This document shows positions 34,801 to 43,130 of a stretch of DNA of 64,000 bases, one piece after another. How positions within the stretch are numbered: position 1 is the stretch's first letter; every line of letters starts with the position of its first letter. The notes under the pieces were generated by a model. That model was not told where the DNA came from. It was given only the letters and a program-made list of their open reading frames with translations, and searched no databases. Origin of the DNA: an uncultured Fodinibius sp. Its GTDB lineage: Bacteria; Bacteroidota; Rhodothermia; Balneolales; Balneolaceae. The stretch covers positions 124,001 to 188,000 of the forward strand of contig CAJXMW010000005.1 in assembly GCA_913056235.1 (NCBI GenBank), read 5' to 3'. A program made the translations under genes and the position numbers.

Positions 34801-35532
34801 ATGACTAAGCAACAAGGAAACAATCTGATCAAAATACTCTGCAGTTCACTTTGGATCAGTCACTCCATCAACAAGGAACTTTCTGTACCTGATTTGGCTG
34901 TTGATTATAAAAAGCTAAGGGGCTCATTTCATCAGGAGATGGATGAGGCATTGAGGGAATTTGATGAGACAAGTATGAAAGAGGTCGAAGAGTCCCCTTT
35001 TAAACCGAGGTTGAGCAACATCGATAATAAAATTTCGAAACTATCGGACCAATTCAGGACAAATGCACCAAAACCTATTAAGCGGGAAAGCCCTTCAAAA
35101 GGTGAGTCCAAATATGTGGAGATACATGATATCAACGTTGAGGAACACCCGATCATAAAGAAATGGTTTAAAAAGTTTACCTTTATGGGAGGGAATCACT
35201 GCTATCAATTTGAATCAGATGATCTGAACACTCCTAAAAGGAAACTCTCAAAAATTGCCAGCTACCAGATCAAGTATGATGCGATGCAGCAAGTTGAAGA
35301 TGAAGCTTCTTTAAACGGTCAATATCATTTTCAAAAAGAATTTCAAAAAGTCCCGGATGCGTGCAAGTATTTCAGGAAGAAATTGGGCGATCAATATACA
35401 AGGGACTTACTCAAAGAAAAGATTAAAAACCGAGCCCTGATATATGAAAATGGAGATATCTTAGAGGATTGGTCAACGATTAATCGCAGAATAAACGCAT
35501 GGTTACATCATGAAAAGAATAAATATAATTGA
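34801..35532 (+). CDS. Hypothetical protein of the integrated element
   Basis: The ORF track starts at a TTG (34729); I prefer the first ATG at 34801 (MTKQQGNNLIKILCSSLWIS), giving 243 residues. The protein is helical and charged, with a disordered-looking middle (KRESPSKGESKYVEIHD) and a C-terminal helical part (DQYTRDLLKEKIKNRALIYENGDILEDWSTINRRINAWLHHEK). I recognise no family and no catalytic motif. It lies between the integrase and the oppositely oriented Fic gene, so it belongs to the element's cargo. Confidence 0.6.
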   Translation: MTKQQGNNLIKILCSSLWISHSINKELSVPDLAVDYKKLRGSFHQEMDEALREFDETSMKEVEESPFKPRLSNIDNKISKLSDQFRTNAPKPIKRESPSKGESKYVEIHDINVEEHPIIKKWFKKFTFMGGNHCYQFESDDLNTPKRKLSKIASYQIKYDAMQQVEDEASLNGQYHFQKEFQKVPDACKYFRKKLGDQYTRDLLKEKIKNRALIYENGDILEDWSTINRRINAWLHHEKNKYN

Positions 35533-35591
35533 TGCGTCGACCCTTCTGCCTTTTTATAAAAACCAACGAAAGAGCTAAGCAACAAAATTTC

Positions 35592-37136
35592 TCAAAGTCT
35601 AAATATCTCTTGGTATTTCTCCTCTAACATAACCACTTCCTCTTCGGTCAACGCCTCAAACTCTTTAGTACGAGCACGTTTGGATAGCTGACCATCATTT
35701 TGACGTAAGAAGCCGATAAGGTTTTCCATGTCCTTGTCTGGCATATCAAAGTGCTCAGAAATAAAGGTTCTCATCTTGTCATGTCGCTCCAGGTACTGAA
35801 CTTCTTCCGGTAACGTATCGGTAACCGTTTCTTCTACGCATTCATATAGAAATTCAGCATGTTTGGTAGCATCGAAATAGCGGTAAAGATCGATGGTATT
35901 GTTTAAAACTTTGACATTTCCATCTGGTGTTGGCTCCCATTCAATGAAGTCAAGCCGTGGCTTGGAATAAGATTCCAGTACTTCCCTATACTCATCAATT
36001 CGGTCAAGGATAACCGCTGAAACAGGAAAAATAAGTCCCTTCGGCGCAAATTCTTTTTTAGCTAAAACATGATGAATTAAATACCGGTGTACACGGCCGT
36101 TTCCGTCAGCAAAGGGATGGATAAACACAAAGCCAAAGGCAATGAGGGTAGCCGCTAACACTGGATCGTAATCACTATTAATTAGTGATTCGTTTGTTTT
36201 TAGTAAGCCTTCCATGAGTTGGGGAACATCTTGCCACTTTGCAGAAATATGATCTGGGACCGGCTTGCTATTCACTCGGTTATGGACACCTATAAACCCT
36301 CCTTCTTTTCGCCAGCCCATATCCACAAATCGACGGTCTTCTATAACAATCTCTTGGAGTCGCAATAGTTCATCCTTAGTAAGGTCTTTCTGGCCGGCCT
36401 GACCAATGGCTTTACCCCAACGTTCTGCACGATTTTCCGGAGGTGTTTCGCCCTCTATGGCATAGGAGGCTTTGGAATCTTTGAGCATAAGGAAAGCAGC
36501 GGCTCTTGATAACAAATCAGGATGAACCTTACCTATCGTGTCTTTTACCTTTTTTCCTAAGTCTTCAATACTAAAATGTTCGAGCTTTTCTGTTCGGCGT
36601 ACCAAAGGACAGAAATCCTTATTACCTGGTAGGTTATTCCATACTCTGTGGCGCTTGGATCTTTCTTTAGATCCTGGATATTGTAAATCAGGATCAAGAG
36701 AATCTACATAGTTACCTGTTTTGACGTCATCTACATTAAGTTTTTGATCTGTTAACCATTCATAGAAAAACCATATTCTTCTACTGTATTGACCGGTAGG
36801 TTGCTCTTTGACAATAGCTTCAATCTCACCTTTGTCAATTTTTTCGAATAATTTATTGAGAACTAAGAGGTCAACACCTTCATATCGCAAAGCAAATGTG
36901 AGATGGCCCAATAAGGATTCGTCTGGTGTATGGATATTTCTAAATATCTGCCAGCGTCCCTCACTATATCTTTTATGTTTGGTGCTGATAGCAGAAATAT
37001 GTTCCGGCAAAGGGACTTCCAGGTCATATCGATATATTAAGGCACTATACCCTGCCAGTTTCATTCCAGACTCAGGAAGAGTATATTTACGAAAAACTGT
37101 TATATGATCTGAAAAGTTATTCCCTTCGGCCATCAC
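35592..37136 (-). CDS. Fic-domain protein with N-terminal inhibitory motif (class II)
   Basis: The 514-residue protein carries the Fic active site HPFADGNGRVHRYLI, matching HxFx(D/E)GNGRxxR, for AMP transfer from ATP to a target hydroxyl. An inhibitory helix motif, SYAIEG (S-x-x-x-E-G), lies about 130 residues before it, which makes this a self-inhibited class II Fic enzyme. A helical C-terminal region follows. No separate antitoxin gene is next to it. Upstream lie repeated GATTACT motifs that probably control it. Its role in the element could be stability or host-target modification; the target is unknown. Confidence 0.9.
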   Translation of the reverse strand: MMAEGNNFSDHITVFRKYTLPESGMKLAGYSALIYRYDLEVPLPEHISAISTKHKRYSEGRWQIFRNIHTPDESLLGHLTFALRYEGVDLLVLNKLFEKIDKGEIEAIVKEQPTGQYSRRIWFFYEWLTDQKLNVDDVKTGNYVDSLDPDLQYPGSKERSKRHRVWNNLPGNKDFCPLVRRTEKLEHFSIEDLGKKVKDTIGKVHPDLLSRAAAFLMLKDSKASYAIEGETPPENRAERWGKAIGQAGQKDLTKDELLRLQEIVIEDRRFVDMGWRKEGGFIGVHNRVNSKPVPDHISAKWQDVPQLMEGLLKTNESLINSDYDPVLAATLIAFGFVFIHPFADGNGRVHRYLIHHVLAKKEFAPKGLIFPVSAVILDRIDEYREVLESYSKPRLDFIEWEPTPDGNVKVLNNTIDLYRYFDATKHAEFLYECVEETVTDTLPEEVQYLERHDKMRTFISEHFDMPDKDMENLIGFLRQNDGQLSKRARTKEFEALTEEEVVMLEEKYQEIFRL

Positions 37137-37150
37137 TTAGAAGTATCTAT

Positions 37151-37272
37151 TAACAATTACTTTTGAGTTAATATCATAAAAATCGATTACTTTTTATAAA
37201 AAACAGTTATATATAGGGTGTTTTTATAAAAATCGATTACTTTTTTGCCGGAGTAATCATGAGTAATCTTTT
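37151..37272. promoter_or_regulatory. Repeated GATTACT/AGTAATC operator-like cluster upstream of fic
   Basis: A perfect 20-base direct repeat, ATAAAAATCGATTACTTTTT, occurs at 37176-37195 and 37226-37245, exactly 50 bases apart. A weaker ATTACTTTT copy lies at about 37156, and two inverted AGTAATC copies at 37252-37258 and 37265-37271. All are within 140 bases upstream of the Fic start. This pattern fits cooperative repressor binding. Confidence 0.6.
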
Positions 37273-37507
37273 ATTTCTGCCCATCTCGATAAGAAAGACC
37301 TCTTAGATTAATAAGTCGAGAAAAGATATAAGTTTCGCCGCGTCTATATAATAAGCCGAAATTTTGTGTTTTCTTTCTATTGCTCCGAGAAAAACAGGAT
37401 TTCCAGTCCTCTTTTCCGGCAAGCGTATAGATGGTTTCATCGATGAAAAGTTATATATGTCGATAAGATCAACATATTTGTGGGTTTTTAAGCATCTCAA
37501 AAAATTA

Positions 37508-37604
37508 TTTCTATAGCATTTCTATAGTTCGGGTGCCGATTTCTATAGTTCTACGACCTATATCTATAGCAAACTGCGACATTTCTATACATTCCATATA
37601 GAAA
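37508..37604. repeat. Helically phased TTTCTATAG iteron-like array
   Basis: Five direct copies of TTTCTATAG (two with one change: TATCTATAG, TTTCTATAC) start at 37508, 37519, 37540, 37561 and 37582, that is with steps of 11, 21, 21 and 21 bases, one or two DNA turns. An inverted copy (TATAGAAA, 37597-37604) closes the array. It lies about 80 bases upstream of an HTH gene and a truncated replication-initiator-like gene. The regular spacing is typical of initiator iterons. Confidence 0.75.
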
Positions 37605-37683
37605 TAAAATTCTCTAAATCATTGATATACATGCATTTACGGTATATTCAGGTAAAGCAAATCACCAATGAAAACATTTACCG

Positions 37684-37941
37684 ATGAGTGAAGAAAAATT
37701 AAACAGAATCGAGAAAAAACTGGACCTTCTTCTTAACTCTAACAAACATCGCATTAACGAAAAGAAATATATAACGGCTCGGGAAGTTGAGGATCTTACC
37801 GGGCTCAACTATAGAACCATTCTTAACCGCTCCAACCTGGACGAGGACCATCACCGCTATATCCCATCTATCCAATTCGGGGGCAGCCGCCGAAAATATT
37901 TCGAGCGCAAGGTAATCGAACGCATTTTTCACCTGAGCTAG
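37684..37941 (+). CDS. Small HTH DNA-binding protein
   Basis: The 85-residue protein has a coiled N-terminus (EEKLNRIEKKLDLLLNSNKH) and a helix-turn-helix of the AlpA/excisionase type (KYITAREVEDLTGLNYRTILNRSNL). It ends with GGSRRKYFERKVIERIF, like the wing and the end helix of MerR-fold excisionase proteins. It directly follows the iteron-like array and ends 9 bases before the rep-like fragment, so it may regulate the array or assist recombination. The exact role is not shown by the sequence. Confidence 0.7.
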   Translation: MSEEKLNRIEKKLDLLLNSNKHRINEKKYITAREVEDLTGLNYRTILNRSNLDEDHHRYIPSIQFGGSRRKYFERKVIERIFHLS

Positions 37942-37950
37942 CAAGAGCTT

Positions 37951-38169
37951 ATGCCACGGTTACCTGAAGTTACCTGCTTTACGATGATTCCAAACGTTAT
38001 CCTTGATAAATATTTGGAATTACTGAGCGAGGGAGAGCTAAAAATATTACTGGTCATCTATCGCCAAACGGTAGGCTTTAAAAAGGTAATAGAAATTGAA
38101 GACGTATCGGATCGACCGATGTGGAAGCTTAAGAATACCAACAACAATACGAACCCGACATATACATAA
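37951..38169 (+). pseudogene. Truncated replication-initiator-like protein (N-terminal part only)
   Basis: The 72-residue ORF begins CFTMIPNVILDKYLELLSEGELKILLVIYRQTVGFKK. This matches the N-terminal winged-helix part of phage/plasmid replication proteins ('F..IPN.ilD.ll..Ls..ElKvll.i.R.T.GF.K'). After residue 47 the similarity stops and an Asn/Thr-rich tail (KNTNNNTNPTYT) leads to a stop. Full proteins are several hundred residues long, so this is a truncation. With the iteron array it suggests a former origin of replication. Confidence 0.6.
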
Positions 38170-38174
38170 ATACT

Positions 38175-38462
38175 ATGGAAAACGCTGTACAAATAACGTT
38201 AAGTGACGAACTGCTCGACGCATTAACCCAGTCAATCAAAGAAGCTGTCAAAGAGGAGCTGCCCAAATACCAGGATAGTTTTCAGAAAGATTGGCTTTCG
38301 ACGGAAGAAGTGATGGAGATGTTAAACGTTTCTAGACGGACTTTACAAAATTATCGAGACGAAGGGGAAATTTCCTATTTCCAGAAAGGACGAAAGATCC
38401 TTTATCCGAGAGAAGGAATTGAAGAGTTTCTGCGTAAAAATACGACTAAAGCCTATCGATAA
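38175..38462 (+). CDS. Excisionase-family helix-turn-helix protein
   Basis: The 95-residue protein has a helical N-terminus (LSDELLDALTQSIKEAVKEELPKY) followed by the excisionase-type HTH (WLSTEEVMEMLNVSRRTLQNYRDEGEISYFQKGRKILYPREGIEEFL). This order and length are typical of the small HTH proteins of Bacteroidota conjugative transposons and islands. It probably directs excision with the integrase or controls element genes. Confidence 0.85.
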   Translation: MENAVQITLSDELLDALTQSIKEAVKEELPKYQDSFQKDWLSTEEVMEMLNVSRRTLQNYRDEGEISYFQKGRKILYPREGIEEFLRKNTTKAYR

Positions 38463-38541
38463 TAGGTTGTAGAAAAAGGAGGCTGACCAAGTTCACTTGT
38501 TGTTTAATCCTTTCACCTTAATAGCTCAAATTTTCTTCTAT

Positions 38542-38907
38542 ATGTCTAACAATTCCGAACATTGCTGCCTTTCTTGTGGGATAGATATCTCAGATAAACG
38601 CATTGATGCGAAGTACTGCAGCGACCGTTGCCGCATGCGGTACCGACGCGCCCAGAAAAACAGCAAATTAGTAAACGAACTGATTGATCTTTTCACTCAG
38701 ATACCGAACCATTCCGTACACAACACAGGTGAAGGGGTCTGCCTCCAATCGTATGACGCAATAAACGGAAAAACAGAAAATTGGTGGGGTTCGGAGCTAA
38801 GAAGTATGTCAAACCAACGGTTAAAAGACCTGATTAAGAAGAAAAGGGTACTGTTGACCGGGGATGTAATAGGAAAATTCGTTAAAAAATTCTTCCAAAA
38901 TTCCTGA
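38542..38907 (+). CDS. Small zinc-ribbon protein
   Basis: I start at the ATG at 38542 (MSNNSEHCCLSCG), giving 121 residues, since the 15 extra residues of the ORF track are hydrophobic and not conserved-looking. CLSCGIDISDKRIDAKYCSDRCRMRYRRAQK is a C-x2-C ... C-x3-C treble-clef/zinc-ribbon with a basic tail, as in other small mobile-element proteins. The rest (RLKDLIKKKRVLLTGDVIGKF) is helical. The function is unknown; nucleic-acid binding is likely from the finger and the basic stretch. Confidence 0.7.
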   Translation: MSNNSEHCCLSCGIDISDKRIDAKYCSDRCRMRYRRAQKNSKLVNELIDLFTQIPNHSVHNTGEGVCLQSYDAINGKTENWWGSELRSMSNQRLKDLIKKKRVLLTGDVIGKFVKKFFQNS

Positions 38908-39647
38908 TTTTGCAACCAAATAACATATTAAAAAAACCAGAATGTTTAACGATTTTTGTTGAACAAATAGCTAAAATGCCCTTGTAATCGTTTAAAACAC
39001 CAACAAAATCAGAAAATAACATCTTTAAAGATCATACTTTTAATACAAAAACCTGATAATTAGGCCGTTTATTAAACACTTTTTAATATATCAGACTTTT
39101 AAAGAGGTAAAACAAAAAACCTATAGATTGTCTGATGTTTAACAGCCTAATTAGGTTAAAAGTCTGACTTTCCCCTCCCGAAAATTGAAATTTATAACAC
39201 TCTTACTTCTAATAACCTGATTATTTATATTTTTTTGTCATAAAAATAATTGTTGATAGAAATGTTTGACCAACCAACATTTGTACAAACTAGATATTTA
39301 ACGTTTGATTGTTGTGGGAGGGACAAATATCACCACTTTGGCTTAGTAACCAGCAATGTCGTTAGATAAAAAAACTACTCTCTCTTTGGTATTCTCTTCC
39401 CTGAAAGCTGAGCGTTTTAACAGTAGAAAAAAATCACTACACCCCATTCCAAAAAGAACAATTTCTCGAATCCTGTAAAATATTAGTCTAACAATAAACC
39501 TGATACCATATCTCCCGTAAACAGTTTTCTTCAACTCGAATTTTACAAAACAAGAACACTCGAAGATCATCAAACGACCAAGATTCTTTGCTCCTCTCTC
39601 ACTTTATAACGTAGTCACTCAGTTACCCAATCACCTAATAACGAAAT
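38908..39647. other. A+T-rich gene-free stretch at the end of the element
   Basis: These ~740 bases lack a believable gene; the 76-residue minus ORF at 39343 has no family features. Visible structure: a perfect 12-base inverted repeat, TCAGACTTTTAA (39091-39102) and TTAAAAGTCTGA (39156-39167), and CCTAATTAGG at 39146-39155. The right border of the element probably lies here. GTCACTCAGTTACCCAATCA at 39614 belongs to a dispersed repeat also found near 44.66 and 47.0 kb. Confidence 0.45.
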
Positions 39648-39682
39648 AAAAAAGGCCCTCACTCTGTTGAGCAAGGGCCTTT
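39648..39682 (-). terminator. Terminator of the LVIVD gene
   Basis: AAAGGCCCT and AGGGCCTTT form a 9-base stem extended by a few pairs around a 13-base loop. It is followed on the minus strand by TTTATTTCG, just after the stop of the 39708 gene. Confidence 0.8.
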
Positions 39683-39707
39683 AAAATTTTAAGAGTAAAT
39701 TACCTAC

Positions 39708-41750
39708 TTATTTCGAAGCTAACTTCTCCAAGGTATCCGTTAATTTGCGGACCTTGTCTGATTGCGAAGAGCTACTTGCCTGACTCTTCATCTCATCGGC
39801 CAGATCATTAAGCATGCCACTACGCTTACGGCCGGAAGCTTTTTCTGCCTTGGCAAGCTGATTACGTGCAGAATTAATCTTATCCATTGACAGGCCATTA
39901 TGACGCTCCAGCTGATCCAGATACGCCTTGGCAAGTACAAACGTAGCCGGCCAGTCGTACTTAGGCTGTCCCTGCGGATTAAGCTGCTCAAAAGTAACCG
40001 TGTTGGCCGCAGCAATCTCATTTTCCGTCAGGTAAGGACTCGGTTCCAGCTTGAAGATATCCAGTCCCCGGGCAATCTCAGAGTTTACGATATTGCCGTT
40101 ATACCAGTATACCGACCAGCTTCCGCCCATCTGCATACGTGTAGAGTCAACGGGACCGCGATCATGGTAGGCAATCTCAACAGGATTGTTGGGATCAGTC
40201 CAATCAAATACTGAGATACCGCCCTGATACCACGACTGAACCATTACATCACGATCCGGGATCGGGATCAACGAGCCGTTGTGAGCTACGCAGTTCTCCT
40301 GCTCGGTCTGTACCGCAGACATCTTATAGTAGCTCTGGAAATCCATCTCGTTATTTTCATCAATGGTGAAGATCGCATTCGCACCCCATTGCATAGGGTC
40401 TTTCTCGCGGCACTTGGGCTGTCCGCCGCCGCCCCATTCATCCGTAAACAACACTTTGTCTCCTTCATTGCTGAAGGTTGCCGAGTGCCAATACGCAAAG
40501 TTGGAATCAGCTACCGCATCTACGCGCTTGGGAGCAGCCGGATCTTTAATATCCAGCAGTAGACCATATCCTTCACAAGCACCACCGGCTAATCCGATTT
40601 CGGGATAAAGCGTGATATCATGGCACTGATTAGGACCGCGTTCAGCCATGGGATCATCTCCGCCCCCGCCAAAACGCTCTTCAATAATCTTTGATAAATT
40701 CTTACGAAGCTTGGCACTGTCAGCCGCTGTCGGCTCGCCACTTCCACCCCGCTGTTTGACCATACTTTGCAACATCTGCTTGGCATAACGGTCAGGGACA
40801 ACCCGCTTTTGACCAAAAATTTCAGCAACGTATTTCCCTTGCTCTTCCGCTTCTCGGATTTCTTCTTTATCAGCAGGTGACATTCCGTGCGAAGGAGCTG
40901 GATCCAGGTTCTCAAAAATGCGGGGAGAGTTCACGATCTTGGCCTCTTTTGGATTATCCAGCGGAACCTTTATTACCTCAATCCTAAAGAGTGCAGAGTT
41001 GGGATCTTCATCCGGCATGACATCAGTGCATCCGGGCAGCTCTTCAGAGGGACGCACCGGCGCCGATCCTGATACATACACATATACATTCTCATCATCC
41101 CGCGGATCATCCAGTACGGAATGGGTATGCGAACCACGACACGTCTGTACGTTGGATACATACTTTGGATTCTCAACATCAGAGATATCAAAAATTCGGA
41201 TTCCGCGCAGGCGTTCCTGGCTTACCTCTTTGTCGATACCTTCGGTTCCACAATCCAGGCGGCCACCCATCCCTTCACCGGAAACAAACAGCAGATCGCC
41301 ATAGACCGAAACGTCGCTCTGAGAAGCCGGGCAGAGAAAATCTTTCACCAGTGTTGGATTCGCTGGGTCTGAAATATCCCAGACCATGAACCCATTATAA
41401 TTACCCTGGAAAACATAATTCCCTTTGAATGCCAGATCAGAATTGGTGACGCCGATAAAATCTTTTGGTGGCTTCTTCTGAGCAACCATATTGAGATTCC
41501 AGCTGGCTTCACCGGCATCAAACAAGCCCGCCTTCAATCCCTCACGGGGATCCGGGCTTGGAGCCTCTACCTGAGTCATCGGTTTGGGCGTAATGCCCTT
41601 ATCCATAGACGATGAAGACTCCGTCATCTCTGATGAGGGAGCACAGGCATAACTGCCAAATAGTACAATAGTCAGCAACAGCCAGAGGCTGTATTTACTA
41701 AACCCGGCATTGCCAAAGGCAAACAGAGTTCTTTTTGAATCGTTGTTCAT
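39708..41750 (-). CDS. LVIVD-type beta-propeller lipoprotein
   Basis: The 680-residue protein has a lipoprotein signal (LWLLLTIVLFGSYAC with the lipobox Cys) and many propeller-like repeats of the LVIVD kind. Examples are GNYVFQGNYNGFMVWDISDPANPTLVKDF, VYGDLLFVSGEGMGG, IRIFDISDVENPKYVSNVQTC and ISVFDWTDPNNPVEIAYHDRG. It would be anchored at the outer membrane or periplasm. The repeat type is linked to extracellular propellers of unknown ligand. The C-terminus is helical (DEMKSQASSSSQSDKVRKLTDTLEKL). It is cotranscribed with the upstream DUF305 gene (48-base gap). Confidence 0.85.
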   Translation of the reverse strand: MNNDSKRTLFAFGNAGFSKYSLWLLLTIVLFGSYACAPSSEMTESSSSMDKGITPKPMTQVEAPSPDPREGLKAGLFDAGEASWNLNMVAQKKPPKDFIGVTNSDLAFKGNYVFQGNYNGFMVWDISDPANPTLVKDFLCPASQSDVSVYGDLLFVSGEGMGGRLDCGTEGIDKEVSQERLRGIRIFDISDVENPKYVSNVQTCRGSHTHSVLDDPRDDENVYVYVSGSAPVRPSEELPGCTDVMPDEDPNSALFRIEVIKVPLDNPKEAKIVNSPRIFENLDPAPSHGMSPADKEEIREAEEQGKYVAEIFGQKRVVPDRYAKQMLQSMVKQRGGSGEPTAADSAKLRKNLSKIIEERFGGGGDDPMAERGPNQCHDITLYPEIGLAGGACEGYGLLLDIKDPAAPKRVDAVADSNFAYWHSATFSNEGDKVLFTDEWGGGGQPKCREKDPMQWGANAIFTIDENNEMDFQSYYKMSAVQTEQENCVAHNGSLIPIPDRDVMVQSWYQGGISVFDWTDPNNPVEIAYHDRGPVDSTRMQMGGSWSVYWYNGNIVNSEIARGLDIFKLEPSPYLTENEIAAANTVTFEQLNPQGQPKYDWPATFVLAKAYLDQLERHNGLSMDKINSARNQLAKAEKASGRKRSGMLNDLADEMKSQASSSSQSDKVRKLTDTLEKLASK

Positions 41751-41798
41751 ATTATTCCTTGATTTGATATGTATTGGTATTATTAAAAAAGCTGTGAG

Positions 41799-42494
41799 CT
41801 AGCGGGTTTCCGTAATCTGATCGAGTATCATTTTCATCCGTTCAATTTCCGTTTTTTGATCTACCTGTATATTTGATGCCAAACGGAACGACTCCTCATC
41901 CTGTGCAGCGCCATCCGTTTTAAATAGATTGTCCACCATATAGACTGCACCCGAGTGATGTTCGATCATCTGCTTCAGGAAAAGCTGATCAAAGGTTTTC
42001 CCTTTCTTGCTGGCAAGTGTTTCCAACTGCTGCTGGGATAATACGCCGCGCATCTTACGATAGGTAGTCCATTCCTCGTCATCAATTTTAACTGTCAGAT
42101 TAATGCCATCAATATGATATTGCACTACCGGCTGATTACGATCCCGAAGCCACTGCTGCATACTCGCAATCTCATCTTTTTGTGCATTGATAATACGTGA
42201 CGCCAGTCTCTGAATCTGGGGACTCGCATTGTTTGGGGGAGCCAGACGCGACATCACCAGCGCCTGGGCATGATGGGCAATCATCCCCGTCATAAACTTA
42301 ACATCAGCCTCCGTAAATGAAGCCATCCGGGCACTGTCTATTTTCGACCAGTAAAGCTCCTCTAGGTTTTCTTCATTTTCTGATGCTGTAATTTCATCAG
42401 TTTGTGATTTTGTTTGATCAGTGCTTTTGCAAGCCAAAAAGCTGACACCTACCAAAAAAAGTACGACCAGTTTGGACGCTAGTGAATTATTCAT
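41799..42494 (-). CDS. DUF305 family lipoprotein
   Basis: The start at 42494 (MNNSLASKLVVLFLVGVSFLAC) gives a proper lipoprotein signal with the lipobox Cys; the ORF track adds 15 residues. The 231-residue product has two DUF305 repeats: FMTGMIAHHAQALVMSRLA and FLKQMIEHHSGAVYMVDNLF. The paired M-I-x-H-H motifs are the family mark and are thought to bind metal, often copper. Cotranscription with the LVIVD propeller suggests both work at the cell surface. Confidence 0.9.
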   Translation of the reverse strand: MNNSLASKLVVLFLVGVSFLACKSTDQTKSQTDEITASENEENLEELYWSKIDSARMASFTEADVKFMTGMIAHHAQALVMSRLAPPNNASPQIQRLASRIINAQKDEIASMQQWLRDRNQPVVQYHIDGINLTVKIDDEEWTTYRKMRGVLSQQQLETLASKKGKTFDQLFLKQMIEHHSGAVYMVDNLFKTDGAAQDEESFRLASNIQVDQKTEIERMKMILDQITETR

Positions 42495-42724
42495 TGTCCT
42501 TCCATCCTGTAATTTGCTATTAATAAAACACCCTGTCATTTAGACTATCTATTATATATCCATTATTGCACAAATTCCATACCTTTTAAAGCATTTTACG
42601 AACGGGGGTATACTCAAAGAGTAGCCGATCAACGCATATCAGTTTAACATTTAATTATTCCACACGATGTGTTATACTCATTTTATGAGTGACTAGTTGG
42701 GACAAGAGAGTAAAATTCAAGACT

Positions 42725-43063
42725 ATGGGTACAAATCGGGAAGTTCTTACTAAGACTTTAGCCACACTGAATAAACACCAAGAATACCTCAAAGCAGTTA
42801 AATTTCTGAGTCAGGAGCCTAACACCAATGGATTTATCGATGATATGAATTCCCAAACGGCAAAAAAATTGCTCCAAGAGATGAATGAGTCACCAATCCA
42901 GGCATCGATATTAGTCGAGGCCATGGACATGGTTTTGAATAGTGACAATAATCAGGAACTGAATGACCTTCCATATGATCGGGATTTTCTTCGCAAGGCC
43001 CGAACGATAACAACACAAATAAATGATACCATTTCTTTGAAAATAAGGTGCTTAAAAGGCTGA
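42725..43063 (+). CDS. Small hypothetical protein
   Basis: I prefer the ATG at 42725 (MGTNREVLTKTLATLNKHQEYL; 112 residues) to the GTG start of the ORF track at 42689. The protein is helical and hydrophilic (FIDDMNSQTAKKLLQEMNESPIQASILVEAMDMVL). I recognise no family. It lies alone between the DUF305 gene (divergent) and a nucleotidyltransferase pseudogene (convergent). Confidence 0.5.
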   Translation: MGTNREVLTKTLATLNKHQEYLKAVKFLSQEPNTNGFIDDMNSQTAKKLLQEMNESPIQASILVEAMDMVLNSDNNQELNDLPYDRDFLRKARTITTQINDTISLKIRCLKG

Positions 43064-43130
43064 ATTAGAACGGGTAACCCAAACTCTGTCCGGACTGCTT
43101 ACTTTTCACAGTTATGGTTTAAGTCGAGCG

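Larger units (their letters stand above)
33129..39300. mobile_element. Probable integrated element downstream of the CAT tRNA (right border not defined)
   Basis: The block starts at the 3' end of a tRNA gene and is headed by a tyrosine integrase. It contains an excisionase-like HTH protein, a replication-initiator-like fragment, an iteron-like array, a Fic gene and two unknown genes. The G+C appears lower than in the flanking core genes. This is the usual layout of an element inserted at a tRNA. I could not find a second copy of the tRNA 3' end (CAGGTTCAAATCCTGCCGGG) by eye, so the right border is a guess placed in the gene-free A+T-rich stretch. Confidence 0.6.

Noticed and set aside
37303-37500. 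65-residue minus-strand ORF upstream of the fic operator cluster
   Set aside because: No family features are visible and it lies in a regulatory region.
37508-37604. TTTCTATAG array considered as a small CRISPR
   Set aside because: The repeat unit is only 9 bases and the intervals are 2-12 bases. There are no spacers of CRISPR length and no cas genes nearby.
39343-39573. 76-residue minus-strand ORF in the A+T-rich stretch
   Set aside because: The composition is biased, no family is seen, and no start context is present.
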